The position numbers were made by a program, and so were the translations under genes. This document shows positions 1 through 8,627 of a DNA stretch of 64,000 bases, piece after piece; positions within the stretch are counted from its first letter, which is position 1; each line of letters opens with the position of its first letter. Source of the DNA: Alphaproteobacteria bacterium. GTDB lineage: Bacteria; Pseudomonadota; Alphaproteobacteria; Micropepsales; Micropepsaceae. Under the pieces are notes generated by a model that ran no database searches, was not told where the DNA came from, and worked only from the letters and a program-made list of their open reading frames with translations. The stretch spans positions 21,195-85,194 of the forward strand of contig JACADY010000011.1 of NCBI GenBank assembly GCA_013389115.1. Reading direction: 5' to 3'.

Positions 1-75
1 GGGCGAGCGGATCGCGTTCATCGTGCAGGCAAAAAGAACCGCGTCGGGCAAATCCTCGCCGTGGGGTCCGCGCAT
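1..75 (-). CDS. Low-molecular-weight protein-tyrosine-phosphatase-like protein, N-terminal fragment
   Basis: Only the first 25 codons are in the window; the gene runs off the left edge. The start is the ATG at 75-73, 10 bp after the UPF0262 stop codon, with an AGGGG ribosome site overlapping that stop. The translated start contains VLFACTMNAIRSP, the phosphate-binding loop of low-molecular-weight tyrosine phosphatases and arsenate reductases: Cys, five residues, then Arg-Ser. The Cys would be the nucleophile. The position, last in the murA/hisD operon, fits this family in alphaproteobacteria. Whether it is a phosphatase or an arsenate reductase cannot be told from the fragment. Confidence 0.75.
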   Translation of the reverse strand, partial: MRGPHGEDLPDAVLFACTMNAIRSP

Positions 76-85
76 GGGCTCACGC

Positions 86-574
86 CTACCCCTTGAAGTG
101 CAGCGAACAGATCAACGTGAACAGCCGCCGCGCGGTGTCGAAATCGATCTCGACCTTGCCGTCGAGCCGTTCCTTCAAGATCTGCGAGCCCTCGTTGTGC
201 AGGCCGCGGCGCCCCATGTCGATCGCCTCGATCTGCGAGGGCGTTGCCGTCTTGATGGCGTGGAAATAGCTCTCGCAGATGAGGAAGTAGTCCTTGATCA
301 CCCGCCGAAAGGGCGTCAGGGAGAGGATGATCTTGCCGTGTGGCTCCCGCGCCTCGGTCATGATGTCGAAGACGAGCCGGCCCTCCTCCAGTGCCAGGCG
401 CAGAACATAAGGCCCGCCATCGGAATTGACCGGCCTGAAGCTGTTCTCCTCTATGAGGTCGAAGACGGCGACGCGCCGTTCATGCTCGATGTCGGGGTTG
501 AGCGCGGCTATCGAGTTCTCGTCAATCGCCACTTCGACAATGCGGTAGGGCGAAGCGGGATTTGCCGGTGCCAT
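86..574 (-). CDS. UPF0262 family protein
   Basis: This 162-residue soluble protein has no signal peptide or membrane segment. It matches the conserved alphaproteobacterial UPF0262 family along its length, including an ending rich in hydrophobic residues ([13 protein letters not shown]). Its function is unknown. The start codon lies 3 bp after the hisD stop and the stop lies 10 bp before the phosphatase start, so all are very likely co-transcribed with murA, DUF2948 and hisD. The conserved link with hisD suggests a housekeeping role, but no reaction can be inferred. Confidence 0.85.
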   Translation of the reverse strand: MAPANPASPYRIVEVAIDENSIAALNPDIEHERRVAVFDLIEENSFRPVNSDGGPYVLRLALEEGRLVFDIMTEAREPHGKIILSLTPFRRVIKDYFLICESYFHAIKTATPSQIEAIDMGRRGLHNEGSQILKERLDGKVEIDFDTARRLFTLICSLHFKG

Positions 575-577
575 CGC

Positions 578-1873
578 CTAACGCCTGTTCAATCGGATCG
601 AGACGGAAAGGGCATGGGCCTCAAGGCCCTCGGCCCTTGCCAGCGCGATGGCGGCGGGGCCGAGTTCGGCCAGCGCCTCCGGCGTGCATTTGAGGATCGA
701 GGTGCGCTTCAGAAAATCGAGCACCGAGAGGCCGGAAGAAAAACGCGCGCTCCTTGCCGTGGGGAGGACATGATTTGGTCCCGCCACATAGTCGCCGATG
801 GCCTCTGGCGTGTGGCGGCCCAAGAAGAGTGCCCCGGCATTGCGGATGCTCGCGGCCAGCGCCTCCGGCTCGTCCACTGCAATCTCCACATGTTCAGCGG
901 CGATGGCATCGGCGAGGCGTGGCGCCTCAGCGAGCGCACGCACGAGAATGACCGCGCCGAAATCGCGCCAGCTTGCCGCCGCGATGGCTGCGCGCGGAGC
1001 CGTCCTCAGTGCCGTTTCGATGGCGGTCTCGACACGCTGCGCAAAGGCCGCGTCGTCCGTGATGAGGATGCTCTGCGCGGTTTCGTCGTGCTCCGCCTGG
1101 CTCAGGAGATCGGCCGCGATCCAGGCAGGATCGTTCCCCTTGTCCGCGATCACGAGGATCTCTGAGGGTCCCGCGATCGAATCGATGCCGACATGGCCGT
1201 AAACGAGGCGCTTTGCGGCCGCGACATAGGCATTGCCGGGGCCAACGATCTTGTCCACCGGCGCGATCGTCTTCGTGCCAAAAGCGAGCGCGGCGACCGC
1301 CTGCGCGCCGCCCACACGGTAAATCTCCGTCACACCGGCGAGCTTGGCTGCAGCAAGGACGGCGGCGTTCATAACGCCCTCTGGTGCGGGGACCACCATC
1401 GCGATGCGTGGTACGCCGGCGACCTTTGCCGCGACCGCATTCATGAGCACGGAACTGGGATAGGCCGCCTTGCCGCCCGGCACATAAAGTCCCGCAGCGG
1501 CAACGGGCGTCCAGCGCCAGCCCAGCTCGGCGCCCGCCTTGTCGGTGAAGCGTTCATCGCCGGGGCGCTGGCGTTCGTGATAGGCGGCGATACGCGCGGC
1601 GGCTAATTCAAGGGCAGCCTTCGTTTCGACGGGAAGCGCGCGCGATGCCCGTTCAACCTCATCCTCGCTGACCCGCATCGTCTCAGCCGTGAGGTCGGTC
1701 CCATCGAAGCGGTTCGTGTATTCGATGAGCGCCTCATCGCCCCGGGCCTGCACATCGGCCAGGATGCCCCGCACCACCTTGTCCACGTCCTGCGACACCT
1801 CGCGCTTCATCGCGAGAAGCGCGGCGAAGCGGTCCTCGAAATCAGGTGCGGTAGTGGAAAGGCGAATGGGCAT
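578..1873 (-). CDS. hisD: Histidinol dehydrogenase
   Basis: HisD catalyses the last two steps of histidine synthesis, oxidising L-histidinol to L-histidine with two NAD+ in the cytoplasm. The 431-residue length is normal. The family signature is present: IDSIAGPSEILVIAD followed by DLLSQAEHDE, which carries zinc and catalytic residues. Near the C-terminus is GRHTPEAIGDYVAGPNH, with further catalytic His/Glu positions. The gene lies between DUF2948 (69 bp upstream) and UPF0262 (3 bp downstream) on the minus strand. This is the usual alphaproteobacterial placement of hisD, away from the other his genes. Confidence 0.97.
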   Translation of the reverse strand: MPIRLSTTAPDFEDRFAALLAMKREVSQDVDKVVRGILADVQARGDEALIEYTNRFDGTDLTAETMRVSEDEVERASRALPVETKAALELAAARIAAYHERQRPGDERFTDKAGAELGWRWTPVAAAGLYVPGGKAAYPSSVLMNAVAAKVAGVPRIAMVVPAPEGVMNAAVLAAAKLAGVTEIYRVGGAQAVAALAFGTKTIAPVDKIVGPGNAYVAAAKRLVYGHVGIDSIAGPSEILVIADKGNDPAWIAADLLSQAEHDETAQSILITDDAAFAQRVETAIETALRTAPRAAIAAASWRDFGAVILVRALAEAPRLADAIAAEHVEIAVDEPEALAASIRNAGALFLGRHTPEAIGDYVAGPNHVLPTARSARFSSGLSVLDFLKRTSILKCTPEALAELGPAAIALARAEGLEAHALSVSIRLNRR

Positions 1874-1942
1874 CTCACCTCGAACATAGCGCGCGATCCG
1901 CGCATTTCACCCTAAAGGCCTTACGGAAAAGGGGGCACTTTA

Positions 1943-2386
1943 TCAATCCGGATCGTGCCCGGGCTTCACGCGGGTGCCCCAGGGCTCGCCAATGTCCTCA
2001 AGCACGACGTCGATGCATTCAGCTTCAATCCGGATCGCGGCCCCTCCCGCAAACGTCAGGGTGATGGTGCCTGCCCCCTCCTCCTTTGCGTCAAAGCCGA
2101 TGGAGAGAAGATCGAGCACCGCGTCGCGCGCATCGCGGCGAATGGCGCTCGACTGCACCTTGAGGACGCCGTCGAAGTGAACGCCGGCGCGCGCACGATG
2201 GTAAATGCCACGCGCATCCGCAGCGGGTAGCTCTTCCCATTTGAAGCGGTTGCAGACAAAGGCGAAGCGGCGCTGATGCGGCAGATAAGCCAGATCGCCG
2301 ACCTTCAGCACCGCGTCCTGGAGATAGGCGGAGATGACCGCCAGATCTTCCGCATCCTCCGCGCGCAGCTTGGCCCGTTCAGACAT
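1943..2386 (-). CDS. DUF2948 family protein
   Basis: This 147-residue soluble protein begins MSERAKLRAEDAEDLAVIS and contains YLPHQRRFAFVCNRFKWE, the conserved core of DUF2948. It ends with an acidic stretch and a short tail (EPWGTRVKPGHDPD). No enzyme motif is visible and the function is unknown. It starts 13 bp after the murA stop and precedes hisD, so it sits inside the murA-hisD operon as is usual in alphaproteobacteria. Confidence 0.85.
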   Translation of the reverse strand: MSERAKLRAEDAEDLAVISAYLQDAVLKVGDLAYLPHQRRFAFVCNRFKWEELPAADARGIYHRARAGVHFDGVLKVQSSAIRRDARDAVLDLLSIGFDAKEEGAGTITLTFAGGAAIRIEAECIDVVLEDIGEPWGTRVKPGHDPD

Positions 2387-2399
2387 CCGCCTCTTTCCG

Positions 2400-3686
2400 C
2401 TATACCTTTACGCGCTCAATGCTTGCGCCACAGCGGCCGAGCTTTTCCTCCAGGCGCTCAAAGCCGCGGTCGAGATGATAGACGCGATTGACGATCGTCT
2501 CACCCTCGGCGGCAAGCCCGGCAAGGACAAGACCGACACTCGCCCGCAAATCCGTCGCCATCACCGGCGCGCCCTTCAGGCGCTCCACGCCCGTCACGAT
2601 GGCCGTCTGACCCTCAACGCGAATGTCGGCGCCCATGCGCGCCAGCTCCGGCACATGCATGAAGCGATTCTCGAAAATCGTCTCGGTGATATGCGAAACA
2701 CCCTTGGCCTGGCAGACAAGCGCCATGAGCTGCGCCTGGAGGTCTGTCGGGAAACCGGGATAGGGATCCGTTGTCACATCGACAGGCTCCAAATGCGCGC
2801 CGTTGCGCGAGACATGGACGCCGCGATTGGTCTCTGTGATGTGGACCCCCATCGATTCAAGAATGGGGATCACCGCGTTGATGAGTTCCTTGCGCGCGCC
2901 CACAAGCTCCACTTCGCCGCCGACGGCCGCGACCGTCATCGCATAGGTGCCCGTCTCGATGCGGTCGGGAAGCACGCTGTGCCGCGCGCCATGCAGGCGA
3001 GGCTGACCCTCAATGCGCAACGTGCGGGTCCCGAGGCCCTCGATCTTCGCCCCCATGGCAATGAGGCAGTGGGCAAGGTCGGTGACCTCGGGCTCGATGG
3101 CGCAATTCTCCAGCAGCGTCTCACCCTTGGCGAGCGAGGCTGCCATCATCACATTTTCAGTTGCGCCCACAGATACGTGCGGGAAGCGATAGTGCCCGCC
3201 GGTGAGGCCGTCATTGGCCTGCGCGATCACATAGCCTTCCTCAAGATGGATCGTCGCGCCCAGGGCCTCCAGGCCCTTGATGTGGAAGTCCACCGGCCGC
3301 GGGCCGATGGCGCAGCCGCCCGGCAGCGAGACCTTGGCCTTGCCTGAGCGCGCCAGCAGCGGGCCGAGGACGAAAAAGCTCGCCCGCATCTTGCGCACCA
3401 AGTCGTAAGGCGCGGTCGTGTCGGCGATTTCACGCGCGGTGAGGATGAGCGTGCGGCCCGATGCCGCCTCTGCCCCGCCATTGCCGTCCAGCGCGATGCG
3501 CACGCCCAGGACGCCCAGGATCTCGGCCAACTGGGAAATGTCGGCGAGGTGGGGGATATAGTCGAGAATGAGCGGCTCGTCACTCAGGAGGCTCGCCACC
3601 ATAAGGGGGAGGCCCGCGTTCTTCGCGCCGCTGATCGGAATTTCGCCGTTGAGGCGGTTGCCTCCCCGGATGAGGATACGGTCCAT
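2400..3686 (-). CDS. murA: UDP-N-acetylglucosamine 1-carboxyvinyltransferase
   Basis: MurA transfers the enolpyruvyl group of PEP to UDP-GlcNAc, the first committed step of peptidoglycan synthesis, in the cytoplasm. I chose the ATG at 3686 because it gives 428 residues starting MDRILIRGG, the normal MurA N-terminus; an upstream in-frame ATG adds 58 residues with no family match. Lys22-Asn23 (SGAKNAG) and the loop [12 protein letters not shown] with catalytic Cys125 are present. With Cys rather than Asp at that position the enzyme should be fosfomycin-sensitive by known family behaviour. It is the first gene of the minus-strand operon ending at the left edge. Confidence 0.97.
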   Translation of the reverse strand: MDRILIRGGNRLNGEIPISGAKNAGLPLMVASLLSDEPLILDYIPHLADISQLAEILGVLGVRIALDGNGGAEAASGRTLILTAREIADTTAPYDLVRKMRASFFVLGPLLARSGKAKVSLPGGCAIGPRPVDFHIKGLEALGATIHLEEGYVIAQANDGLTGGHYRFPHVSVGATENVMMAASLAKGETLLENCAIEPEVTDLAHCLIAMGAKIEGLGTRTLRIEGQPRLHGARHSVLPDRIETGTYAMTVAAVGGEVELVGARKELINAVIPILESMGVHITETNRGVHVSRNGAHLEPVDVTTDPYPGFPTDLQAQLMALVCQAKGVSHITETIFENRFMHVPELARMGADIRVEGQTAIVTGVERLKGAPVMATDLRASVGLVLAGLAAEGETIVNRVYHLDRGFERLEEKLGRCGASIERVKV

Positions 3687-3856
3687 ACGCTTCTCTGTGA
3701 CTCCCCGGAACTGGTGTGGCGGCCCTGTGCCGTCGCTCATCCACTCGCCCGCCCGTCCCTTGCGTGTAGCGCAAGGATCGGGCCAGTGACAATGGAAGAT
3801 GACCGCATGCTCAGGCTTTGCTTTGACGGATTTGCGGTGGCATTGCGGCGCGAGGA

Positions 3857-4012
3857 TCAAGTCCCTTTTGAATCAGGGCTTTCCGCTTCGCCGGCCGCGC
3901 CCGCCCGTGCCCGGTCTTGCGCCTTGCGGCGGCGCAAATTGGCGCGCAGGGCCTTGGCCAGCCGTTCCTCGCGCGGGTTGGGGGAACTTTGTCGATCGCT
4001 AGGTGATCCCAA
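3857..4012 (-). CDS. Small Arg/Lys-rich conserved protein, copy 1
   Basis: A short frame of 51 codons begins with TTG at 4012 (GGGAAG lies about 11 bp upstream) and ends at a TGA (3859-3857). Its core [18 protein letters not shown] is the same as in the 53-residue protein at 6674-6835. Small proteins with this 'REERLA-ALR-NL-RRKAQ' core are common near murA in Hyphomicrobiales from memory; the function is unknown. The highly basic helix could bind nucleic acid, which is only inference. The start is uncertain because no ATG is available after an in-frame stop upstream. Confidence 0.5.
   Translation of the reverse strand: MGSPSDRQSSPNPREERLAKALRANLRRRKAQDRARAGAAGEAESPDSKGT
3910..3982. repeat. 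73-bp near-identical direct repeat, copy 1 of 2
   Basis: The stretch matches 6718-6790 at all but two positions (A/G and T/C). It covers the core of the two small Arg-rich genes. The flanking coding parts of the two genes are much less alike, so identity drops sharply at both edges. The two copies flank norB in the same orientation. Confidence 0.85.
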
Positions 4013-4074
4013 GGTGACGTCGCTTCCCGGCCCCTACTTTTCCCAATGTGGTTAACACGCAAACAAGGTTCAGA

Positions 4075-4101
4075 CGTTGAGCGCATAGACCAGGTTCAAC
4101 G
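4075..4101. promoter_or_regulatory. Interrupted palindrome upstream of norB
   Basis: CGTTGA and TCAACG are separated by 15 bases, centred about 125 bp before the norB start. A GGTTCA motif occurs twice in the same area (near 4067 and 4093). It could be an operator for a nitric-oxide-responsive regulator, but it does not match the NorR, NsrR or FNR/NnrR consensus that I know. It is a candidate only. Confidence 0.25.
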
Positions 4102-4212
4102 CTGGGTGTACATTTTCACTGGGTGATTCTTGTGATGGAACACCCTTTGCGTGCCGACGCCTCACTTTGTCAGCGTTTGTGCTGGAATCCCTCAATCCAA
4201 GGGACGTGAGCC

Positions 4213-6522
4213 ATGTCGCATCAGACCGATGCACGCCTTGATGAAATGGAATCCTTGTCCCCGTGGTGGCCGCGCGCCGTTGCCCTCGTCATGGTGCTGG
4301 GTTTCACCGGTCTCATCCTTTTATCGGTCACGGTCTACAATAACGCGCCCCCCATTCCCACCCGGGCGATCGCGCCAGATGGCGAAGTCGTTTTCACGGC
4401 CGACGACATTTCCGACGGTCAGGCGGTATTCCTCAAATACGGCCTCATGAACAATGGGACCATTTGGGGCCATGGCGGGATGCTTGGTCCCGATTTCTCG
4501 GCGCAGACCCTGCACAATCTCGGCCTCTTCTTTGCTGGCAGGATAGCGCGCGAGCGGTTCGGGGTCGCTTACACCGACTTGGACAGGCTGCAAAAAGGCA
4601 CCGTCGAGGGCGAAGTTGCGGCACTTTTCAAAACCAACACCTTTGATCCCGCCAGTGGCACACTCCCTCTGCCTGAGGGTGGCAAAGAAGCCTTCGCGGA
4701 TGCCGTCCGCTATTGGACCGATTACTTCAAGGAGCCCGCGACCAATGGCGGCCTCGCACGCGAGGCGGTAAGGAACGCGGATGAACTGCGCCAGCTTACG
4801 GCGTTCTTCGTGTGGACGGCTTGGGCATCGGCGGTCCAGCGTCCGGGCACAACCCATTCCTATACGAACAATTTTCCCTACGATCCGCTCGTGGGCAATC
4901 ACCCCACCGGGGATACCGTGCTGTGGAGCGCCGTGAGCCTACTCTTTCTGCTCGGTGGCATCGGGATCGTCCTGCTCGCTTTCGGCAAGTTCGATTATCT
5001 CGGGTGGCATGGCGGTGAGACGCACGGGGGCCGGAAAGTCCAAACGGCGCAGGTCACCCCTGCCCAGACCGCATTGCTCAAGTTCATGGTTGTGGCCGCA
5101 GCCCTTTTTCTGACGCAAGCCTTGGTCGGCGGCGCACTCGCACATTATCGCGCTGAGCCCGGCGATTTCTATGGTTTCGACCTCTCCGTCATTTTCCCAA
5201 GCAATTTGCTGCGCGGCTGGCACCTGCAGCTTGCAATCTTCTGGGTTGCCACTTCCTACATGGGCGGCGCCTTGTACGTAGCGGCGGCGCTCGCCGGCAA
5301 GGACCCGAAATGGCAGCAGACATTGATCAATATCCTGTTCGGCGCCCTCGTCCTTGTCGTTGTCGGCAGCCTCCTTGGCCAGTGGGCGGGAATCAAGAAT
5401 CTCCTGGGCGATGTCTGGTTCTGGTTCGGAAATCAGGGTTGGGAATATCTTGAGATCGGCCGCTTCTGGCAGGTGCTGCTCGTCGCGGGCATGCTGTTCT
5501 GGTTCTGGCTCGTGCTCCGCGCGGTCTTGCCTATATGGGACAATCCGACGTTGAAGCCATTTGTAACGTTCTTCCTGATTGCGGCGTTTGCCATTCCCTT
5601 TTTCTATTTGCCGGCGTTCTTCTTCGGTCCGAAAACGCATTTCACCATCGTGGACGTTTGGCGCTTCTGGATCATTCATTTGTGGGTTGAAGGATTTTTC
5701 GAATTCTTCATCACGGTGATCGTGGCGCTGATCTTCTTTCAGCTCGGCATCGTGCGGCGCATTACAGCTCTGCGCGTCATCTATCTCGATGCCATACTCT
5801 ACTTCGTCGGGGGGCTGATCGGCACAGCGCATCACTGGTATTTCACGGGGCAAACGCCGCTCGCCATGGCCCTTGGCGCAACCTTCTCCGCGCTGGAAGT
5901 GGTGCCGCTCACCCTTTTGACGCTCGACGCCTGGGATTTTTACAAAGTGACGCGGGGCGATGTCGGCGCCTCGGGATTCCGACACCGGTGGACATTCTTT
6001 TTTCTCATGGCCGTCGGCTTCTGGAATTTCATAGGCGCGGGCGTGTTCGGCTTCCTCATCAACATGCCTATCGTCAGCTACTACGAAGTCGGCACGACGC
6101 TTACCGTGAACCATGGCCATGCCGCGTTCGTTGGCGTTTTCGGCATGCTGGCCGTGGGGCTGATGGCTTATGTTCTGCGGGAAGTGACGAGCGATGTCAG
6201 CTGGTCTCGCGTGGAGCCGTATTTAAAGGTCTCGTTCTGGGGGCTCAATATCGGCCTTGCGATGATGGTTGGCCTTAGTCTCCTGCCCAACGGATTGCTG
6301 CAAGTGTGGGACGTGATCGCGAACGGCTACAGGCATGCACGCTCCATCGCACATACGGGAAGCGAACTGCCCAAGCTGCTGGAGTGGATGCGAACCCCCG
6401 GCGACCTCGTGTTCATCTTCGTTGGCACAGTCCCGCTGTTGCTGAGCTTGTGGTTTGCCTATCTTGATCTGCTGCGGAAACCGCCCCGTGTCGCCGTATT
6501 GCGCGAGGGGCAGGTCACGTGA
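4213..6522 (+). CDS. norB: Quinol-type nitric oxide reductase, single subunit
   Basis: NorB reduces two NO to N2O at a haem b3/non-haem iron site in the inner membrane. At 769 residues it is the long quinol-oxidising form (qNor), with about 14 membrane helices and an N-terminal periplasmic domain (residues about 45-235) in place of the NorC cytochrome. Metal-site residues are visible: His489 in HLWVEGFFEFF with nearby Glu residues, His540-His541 in HHWYFTG, and His634/His636 in NHGHAAF. The start is preceded by AAGGGACG. No nor accessory genes (norD, norQ) or other denitrification genes are nearby, so NO detoxification is more likely than full denitrification. Confidence 0.93.
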   Translation: MSHQTDARLDEMESLSPWWPRAVALVMVLGFTGLILLSVTVYNNAPPIPTRAIAPDGEVVFTADDISDGQAVFLKYGLMNNGTIWGHGGMLGPDFSAQTLHNLGLFFAGRIARERFGVAYTDLDRLQKGTVEGEVAALFKTNTFDPASGTLPLPEGGKEAFADAVRYWTDYFKEPATNGGLAREAVRNADELRQLTAFFVWTAWASAVQRPGTTHSYTNNFPYDPLVGNHPTGDTVLWSAVSLLFLLGGIGIVLLAFGKFDYLGWHGGETHGGRKVQTAQVTPAQTALLKFMVVAAALFLTQALVGGALAHYRAEPGDFYGFDLSVIFPSNLLRGWHLQLAIFWVATSYMGGALYVAAALAGKDPKWQQTLINILFGALVLVVVGSLLGQWAGIKNLLGDVWFWFGNQGWEYLEIGRFWQVLLVAGMLFWFWLVLRAVLPIWDNPTLKPFVTFFLIAAFAIPFFYLPAFFFGPKTHFTIVDVWRFWIIHLWVEGFFEFFITVIVALIFFQLGIVRRITALRVIYLDAILYFVGGLIGTAHHWYFTGQTPLAMALGATFSALEVVPLTLLTLDAWDFYKVTRGDVGASGFRHRWTFFFLMAVGFWNFIGAGVFGFLINMPIVSYYEVGTTLTVNHGHAAFVGVFGMLAVGLMAYVLREVTSDVSWSRVEPYLKVSFWGLNIGLAMMVGLSLLPNGLLQVWDVIANGYRHARSIAHTGSELPKLLEWMRTPGDLVFIFVGTVPLLLSLWFAYLDLLRKPPRVAVLREGQVT

Positions 6523-6673
6523 CCGCCGTTGATGAACGCTCATGACCTGATAGTACCACCCGGCCGCTATCGATCCGATCGTGAGCCTTGAGCGCGCAGG
6601 CTCTTTTGGGGGCCGACCCCTTCACAGCGTGTGCTTCGATGCGGCGCTGAGCCGGTGGAGACGTTGGCGCGCG

Positions 6674-6835
6674 CTATTTGGTTTCCTCTTCGCTTTCCTG
6701 CGACGTTTCGGCTCGCGCCCGGTCTTGCGCCTTGCGGCGGCGCAGATTGGCGCGCAGGGCCTTGGCCAGCCGTTCCTCGCGCGGGTCGGGCCTTTGGGTG
6801 TTCGGCAATGGCACGTTCGGGCCTTCCTTGGTCAT
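6674..6835 (-). CDS. Small Arg/Lys-rich conserved protein, copy 2
   Basis: This frame of 53 codons starts with ATG at 6835 and ends with TAG (6676-6674). The protein has a polar N-terminus (MTKEGPNVPLPNTQRPDP), a basic core identical to copy 1 ([23 protein letters not shown]) and an acidic tail (SQESEEETK). It has no signal peptide or membrane segment and its function is unknown. It lies downstream of norB on the opposite strand. The near-identity with the murA-side copy at DNA level suggests a recent duplication or gene conversion. The better start codon makes this the more convincing of the two. Confidence 0.55.
   Translation of the reverse strand: MTKEGPNVPLPNTQRPDPREERLAKALRANLRRRKAQDRARAETSQESEEETK
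6718..6790. repeat. 73-bp near-identical direct repeat, copy 2 of 2
   Basis: Second copy of the repeat at 3910-3982, with two mismatches, in the same orientation on the other side of norB. Recombination between the two would delete or insert norB plus one small gene. Confidence 0.85.
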
Positions 6836-6915
6836 ATGCCGATCAAAGAATGGGTTACTTAACGCCGTTCCCTTTTTGCCCGGCGCCTCTGATGCTTGTC
6901 AAATCGCCCGCCAAT

Positions 6916-7809
6916 TCATCGCTCGCGCCGAGGGTCGCCCGCCTCATCGCGCGCGATGCGACCCAGCCAATCGCGCTTGCAGGGTTTTGGCCGCTTCAGG
7001 CCATCGGGAAGCTTAGTCAGCTCATCCACGCAGGCATCATCGATCTGTTCCTGGGTGACATTCCGTGCGGTTGAAAGGTCCGTCTCGCCAATAACCGCGC
7101 CCGACAGGTTGGCGCGCAGGAGATCGGCTCCCTCGAAGTCCACGCGTCTCAGTACGGCGCCGGAGAGGTCGGCGCTCGAAAGATTCGCGCCCGAGAGGTC
7201 AGCGCCCACCATGATCGCGCCCGAGAAATTGGCGGTGCTCAGCATCGCGCCCCTGAGATTGGCCCGCATCAACAGGGCCCCCGAGACATTCGCGCCGCGC
7301 AGGTTCGCGGCCATGAGATTGACGCCCGCCAGATAGGTGCGCTTCACCCACCGCCCGTCCTTGCCTTGTTCGCCCGACAAATCGATGCCGACAAGGGGCG
7401 TCGATGTCTTCCAAAGGCCATAATCGCCGATCACCACCCAGTCAGGAGGCGGATCGCCGTCGCCTTCAGCGGGCTCCGGGCCAAGGGGGAGCATCCAGCC
7501 ATCCATCAGCTGCATGCGGCGGGGATTGGGAATTTTCAGCGTCGTGTCGCTGTTGAGATATTCCAGAGCCTGGATCTTGCCGGAATTGCCAGGCGCCTTG
7601 GTCGTCAAGACCTGCCACGCATCGGCGTCACGCGCGGCGCGGCGATCGCTCATGTCCTGCAAATAGACCCAAATGCCCCCGACGATTGCGAGCGGCCCCA
7701 GAAAGCGCAACAAGCGCATCACGAAGGAATCGTTGAGTGCGTCGAGCACGCCAAACCCGTGCCGCTTCTGCATCACGTAGACGGGCTTTTCTTCATCCCA
7801 GTCCGACAT
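6916..7809 (-). CDS. Membrane-anchored pentapeptide-repeat protein
   Basis: The 297-residue protein has a cytoplasmic N-terminus, one membrane helix at about residues 33-50 (FLGPLAIVGGIWVYL), a linker, and from about residue 160 to 255 a run of A(D/N)LXX pentapeptides such as NLRGANVSGALLMRANL. These fold into a right-handed beta helix. The C-terminus holds a charged segment. Known pentapeptide proteins act as scaffolds or DNA mimics, but no partner can be named here. AGAAGGGG lies 9 bp before the ATG. It is monocistronic, with no tightly linked neighbour. Confidence 0.85.
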   Translation of the reverse strand: MSDWDEEKPVYVMQKRHGFGVLDALNDSFVMRLLRFLGPLAIVGGIWVYLQDMSDRRAARDADAWQVLTTKAPGNSGKIQALEYLNSDTTLKIPNPRRMQLMDGWMLPLGPEPAEGDGDPPPDWVVIGDYGLWKTSTPLVGIDLSGEQGKDGRWVKRTYLAGVNLMAANLRGANVSGALLMRANLRGAMLSTANFSGAIMVGADLSGANLSSADLSGAVLRRVDFEGADLLRANLSGAVIGETDLSTARNVTQEQIDDACVDELTKLPDGLKRPKPCKRDWLGRIARDEAGDPRRER

Positions 7810-7903
7810 GGAGGCGCCCCTTCTGGTTCCCTCGCTCCATCCTTTCTTAAAGTTAACACACCCGGAGGCGCGGCGCTGTCTCCATCATGCGACAGGCCTG
7901 ACG

Positions 7904-8071
7904 CTAGTGGAGCGAATTTGACATTTGATCCCCGCTCGCGGCGGCCCCAGTATCAAATGTCAAATTCAAAAGCCTCCCCTCGAATCATATCGTTGCTCGT
8001 GTTCCTTTGATCCCGACATTTGCTCAACGGCTCGCTGCATCGAGATGCAAATGTCCGAATCGGACCACTAG
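7904..8071. repeat. 168-bp two-hairpin repeat element with CTAGTGG ends
   Basis: It lies in the 396-bp non-coding stretch 7810-8205 and begins CTAGTGG and ends CCACTAG; 19 of the first 24 bases match the reverse complement of the last 24. It contains a perfect 16-bp inverted repeat (7914-7929 with 7952-7967, arm GAATTTGACATTTGAT) and a second hairpin based on GACATTTGC/GCAAATGTC. The organisation and length match the element at 50431-50595, although the arm sequences differ. No coding potential is visible. The rest of 7810-8205 shows nothing further that I can support. Confidence 0.7.
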
Positions 8072-8205
8072 TGAATTCGGACATAGGCGTCGCGCTGCGA
8101 TCCCGGCACATTCAGGCTCTGGCGCGAAGGGCTTTCCCCCGGCGCCGCCTTGGGCTATACGAGCCGCCTTCTGTCCTTGCCCCCGCCTCACATGAGGGGC
8201 CGCAG

Positions 8206-8245
<40 letters not shown>

Positions 8246-8304
8246 GCAGCGCTGGAGACGGAAGTGGCTAATAAGGTGGGGGTTTTCCGAACCCTGCCGA
8301 CTTC

Positions 8305-8325
8305 GGGGTAACGCCCGGGGTAACG
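8305..8325. other. Candidate integrase arm sites, left end
   Basis: GGGGTAACG occurs twice (8305-8313 and 8317-8325), with an inverted copy at 8478-8486. The same motif is found twice plus an inverted copy next to attR. Short repeats like these beside both att cores are typical of integrase arm-binding sites. Confidence 0.5.
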
Positions 8326-8340
8326 TTTCGGAAGAAGGCG

Positions 8341-8415
<75 letters not shown>

Positions 8416-8627
8416 TCCTCCCCCAGAAAATCAAGTGGTTAGGTGGACCGCTCGCCTCCGGCGAACCTGTAACCCTGCGTTACCCCAAGGGCGAGATGGC
8501 CCGACTCAGACGTTGCCAGCCGTCAACGGATCGTTTAGAACAATATGAGAACATTGCTTTCGTTGGTGACAGCGGCGGCTCGCCGCAATACACAACGAGT
8601 TGGCAGGATCGAAGGGGAGAGCGCTAC

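Noticed and set aside
23..1165. A 380-codon plus-strand frame opposite UPF0262 and hisD
   Set aside because: Both minus-strand genes are conserved families with good ribosome sites; the plus frame is a compositional artefact.
3687..3860. Longer murA start at 3860
   Set aside because: The extra 58 residues have no family match and the ATG at 3686 gives the standard MurA N-terminus.
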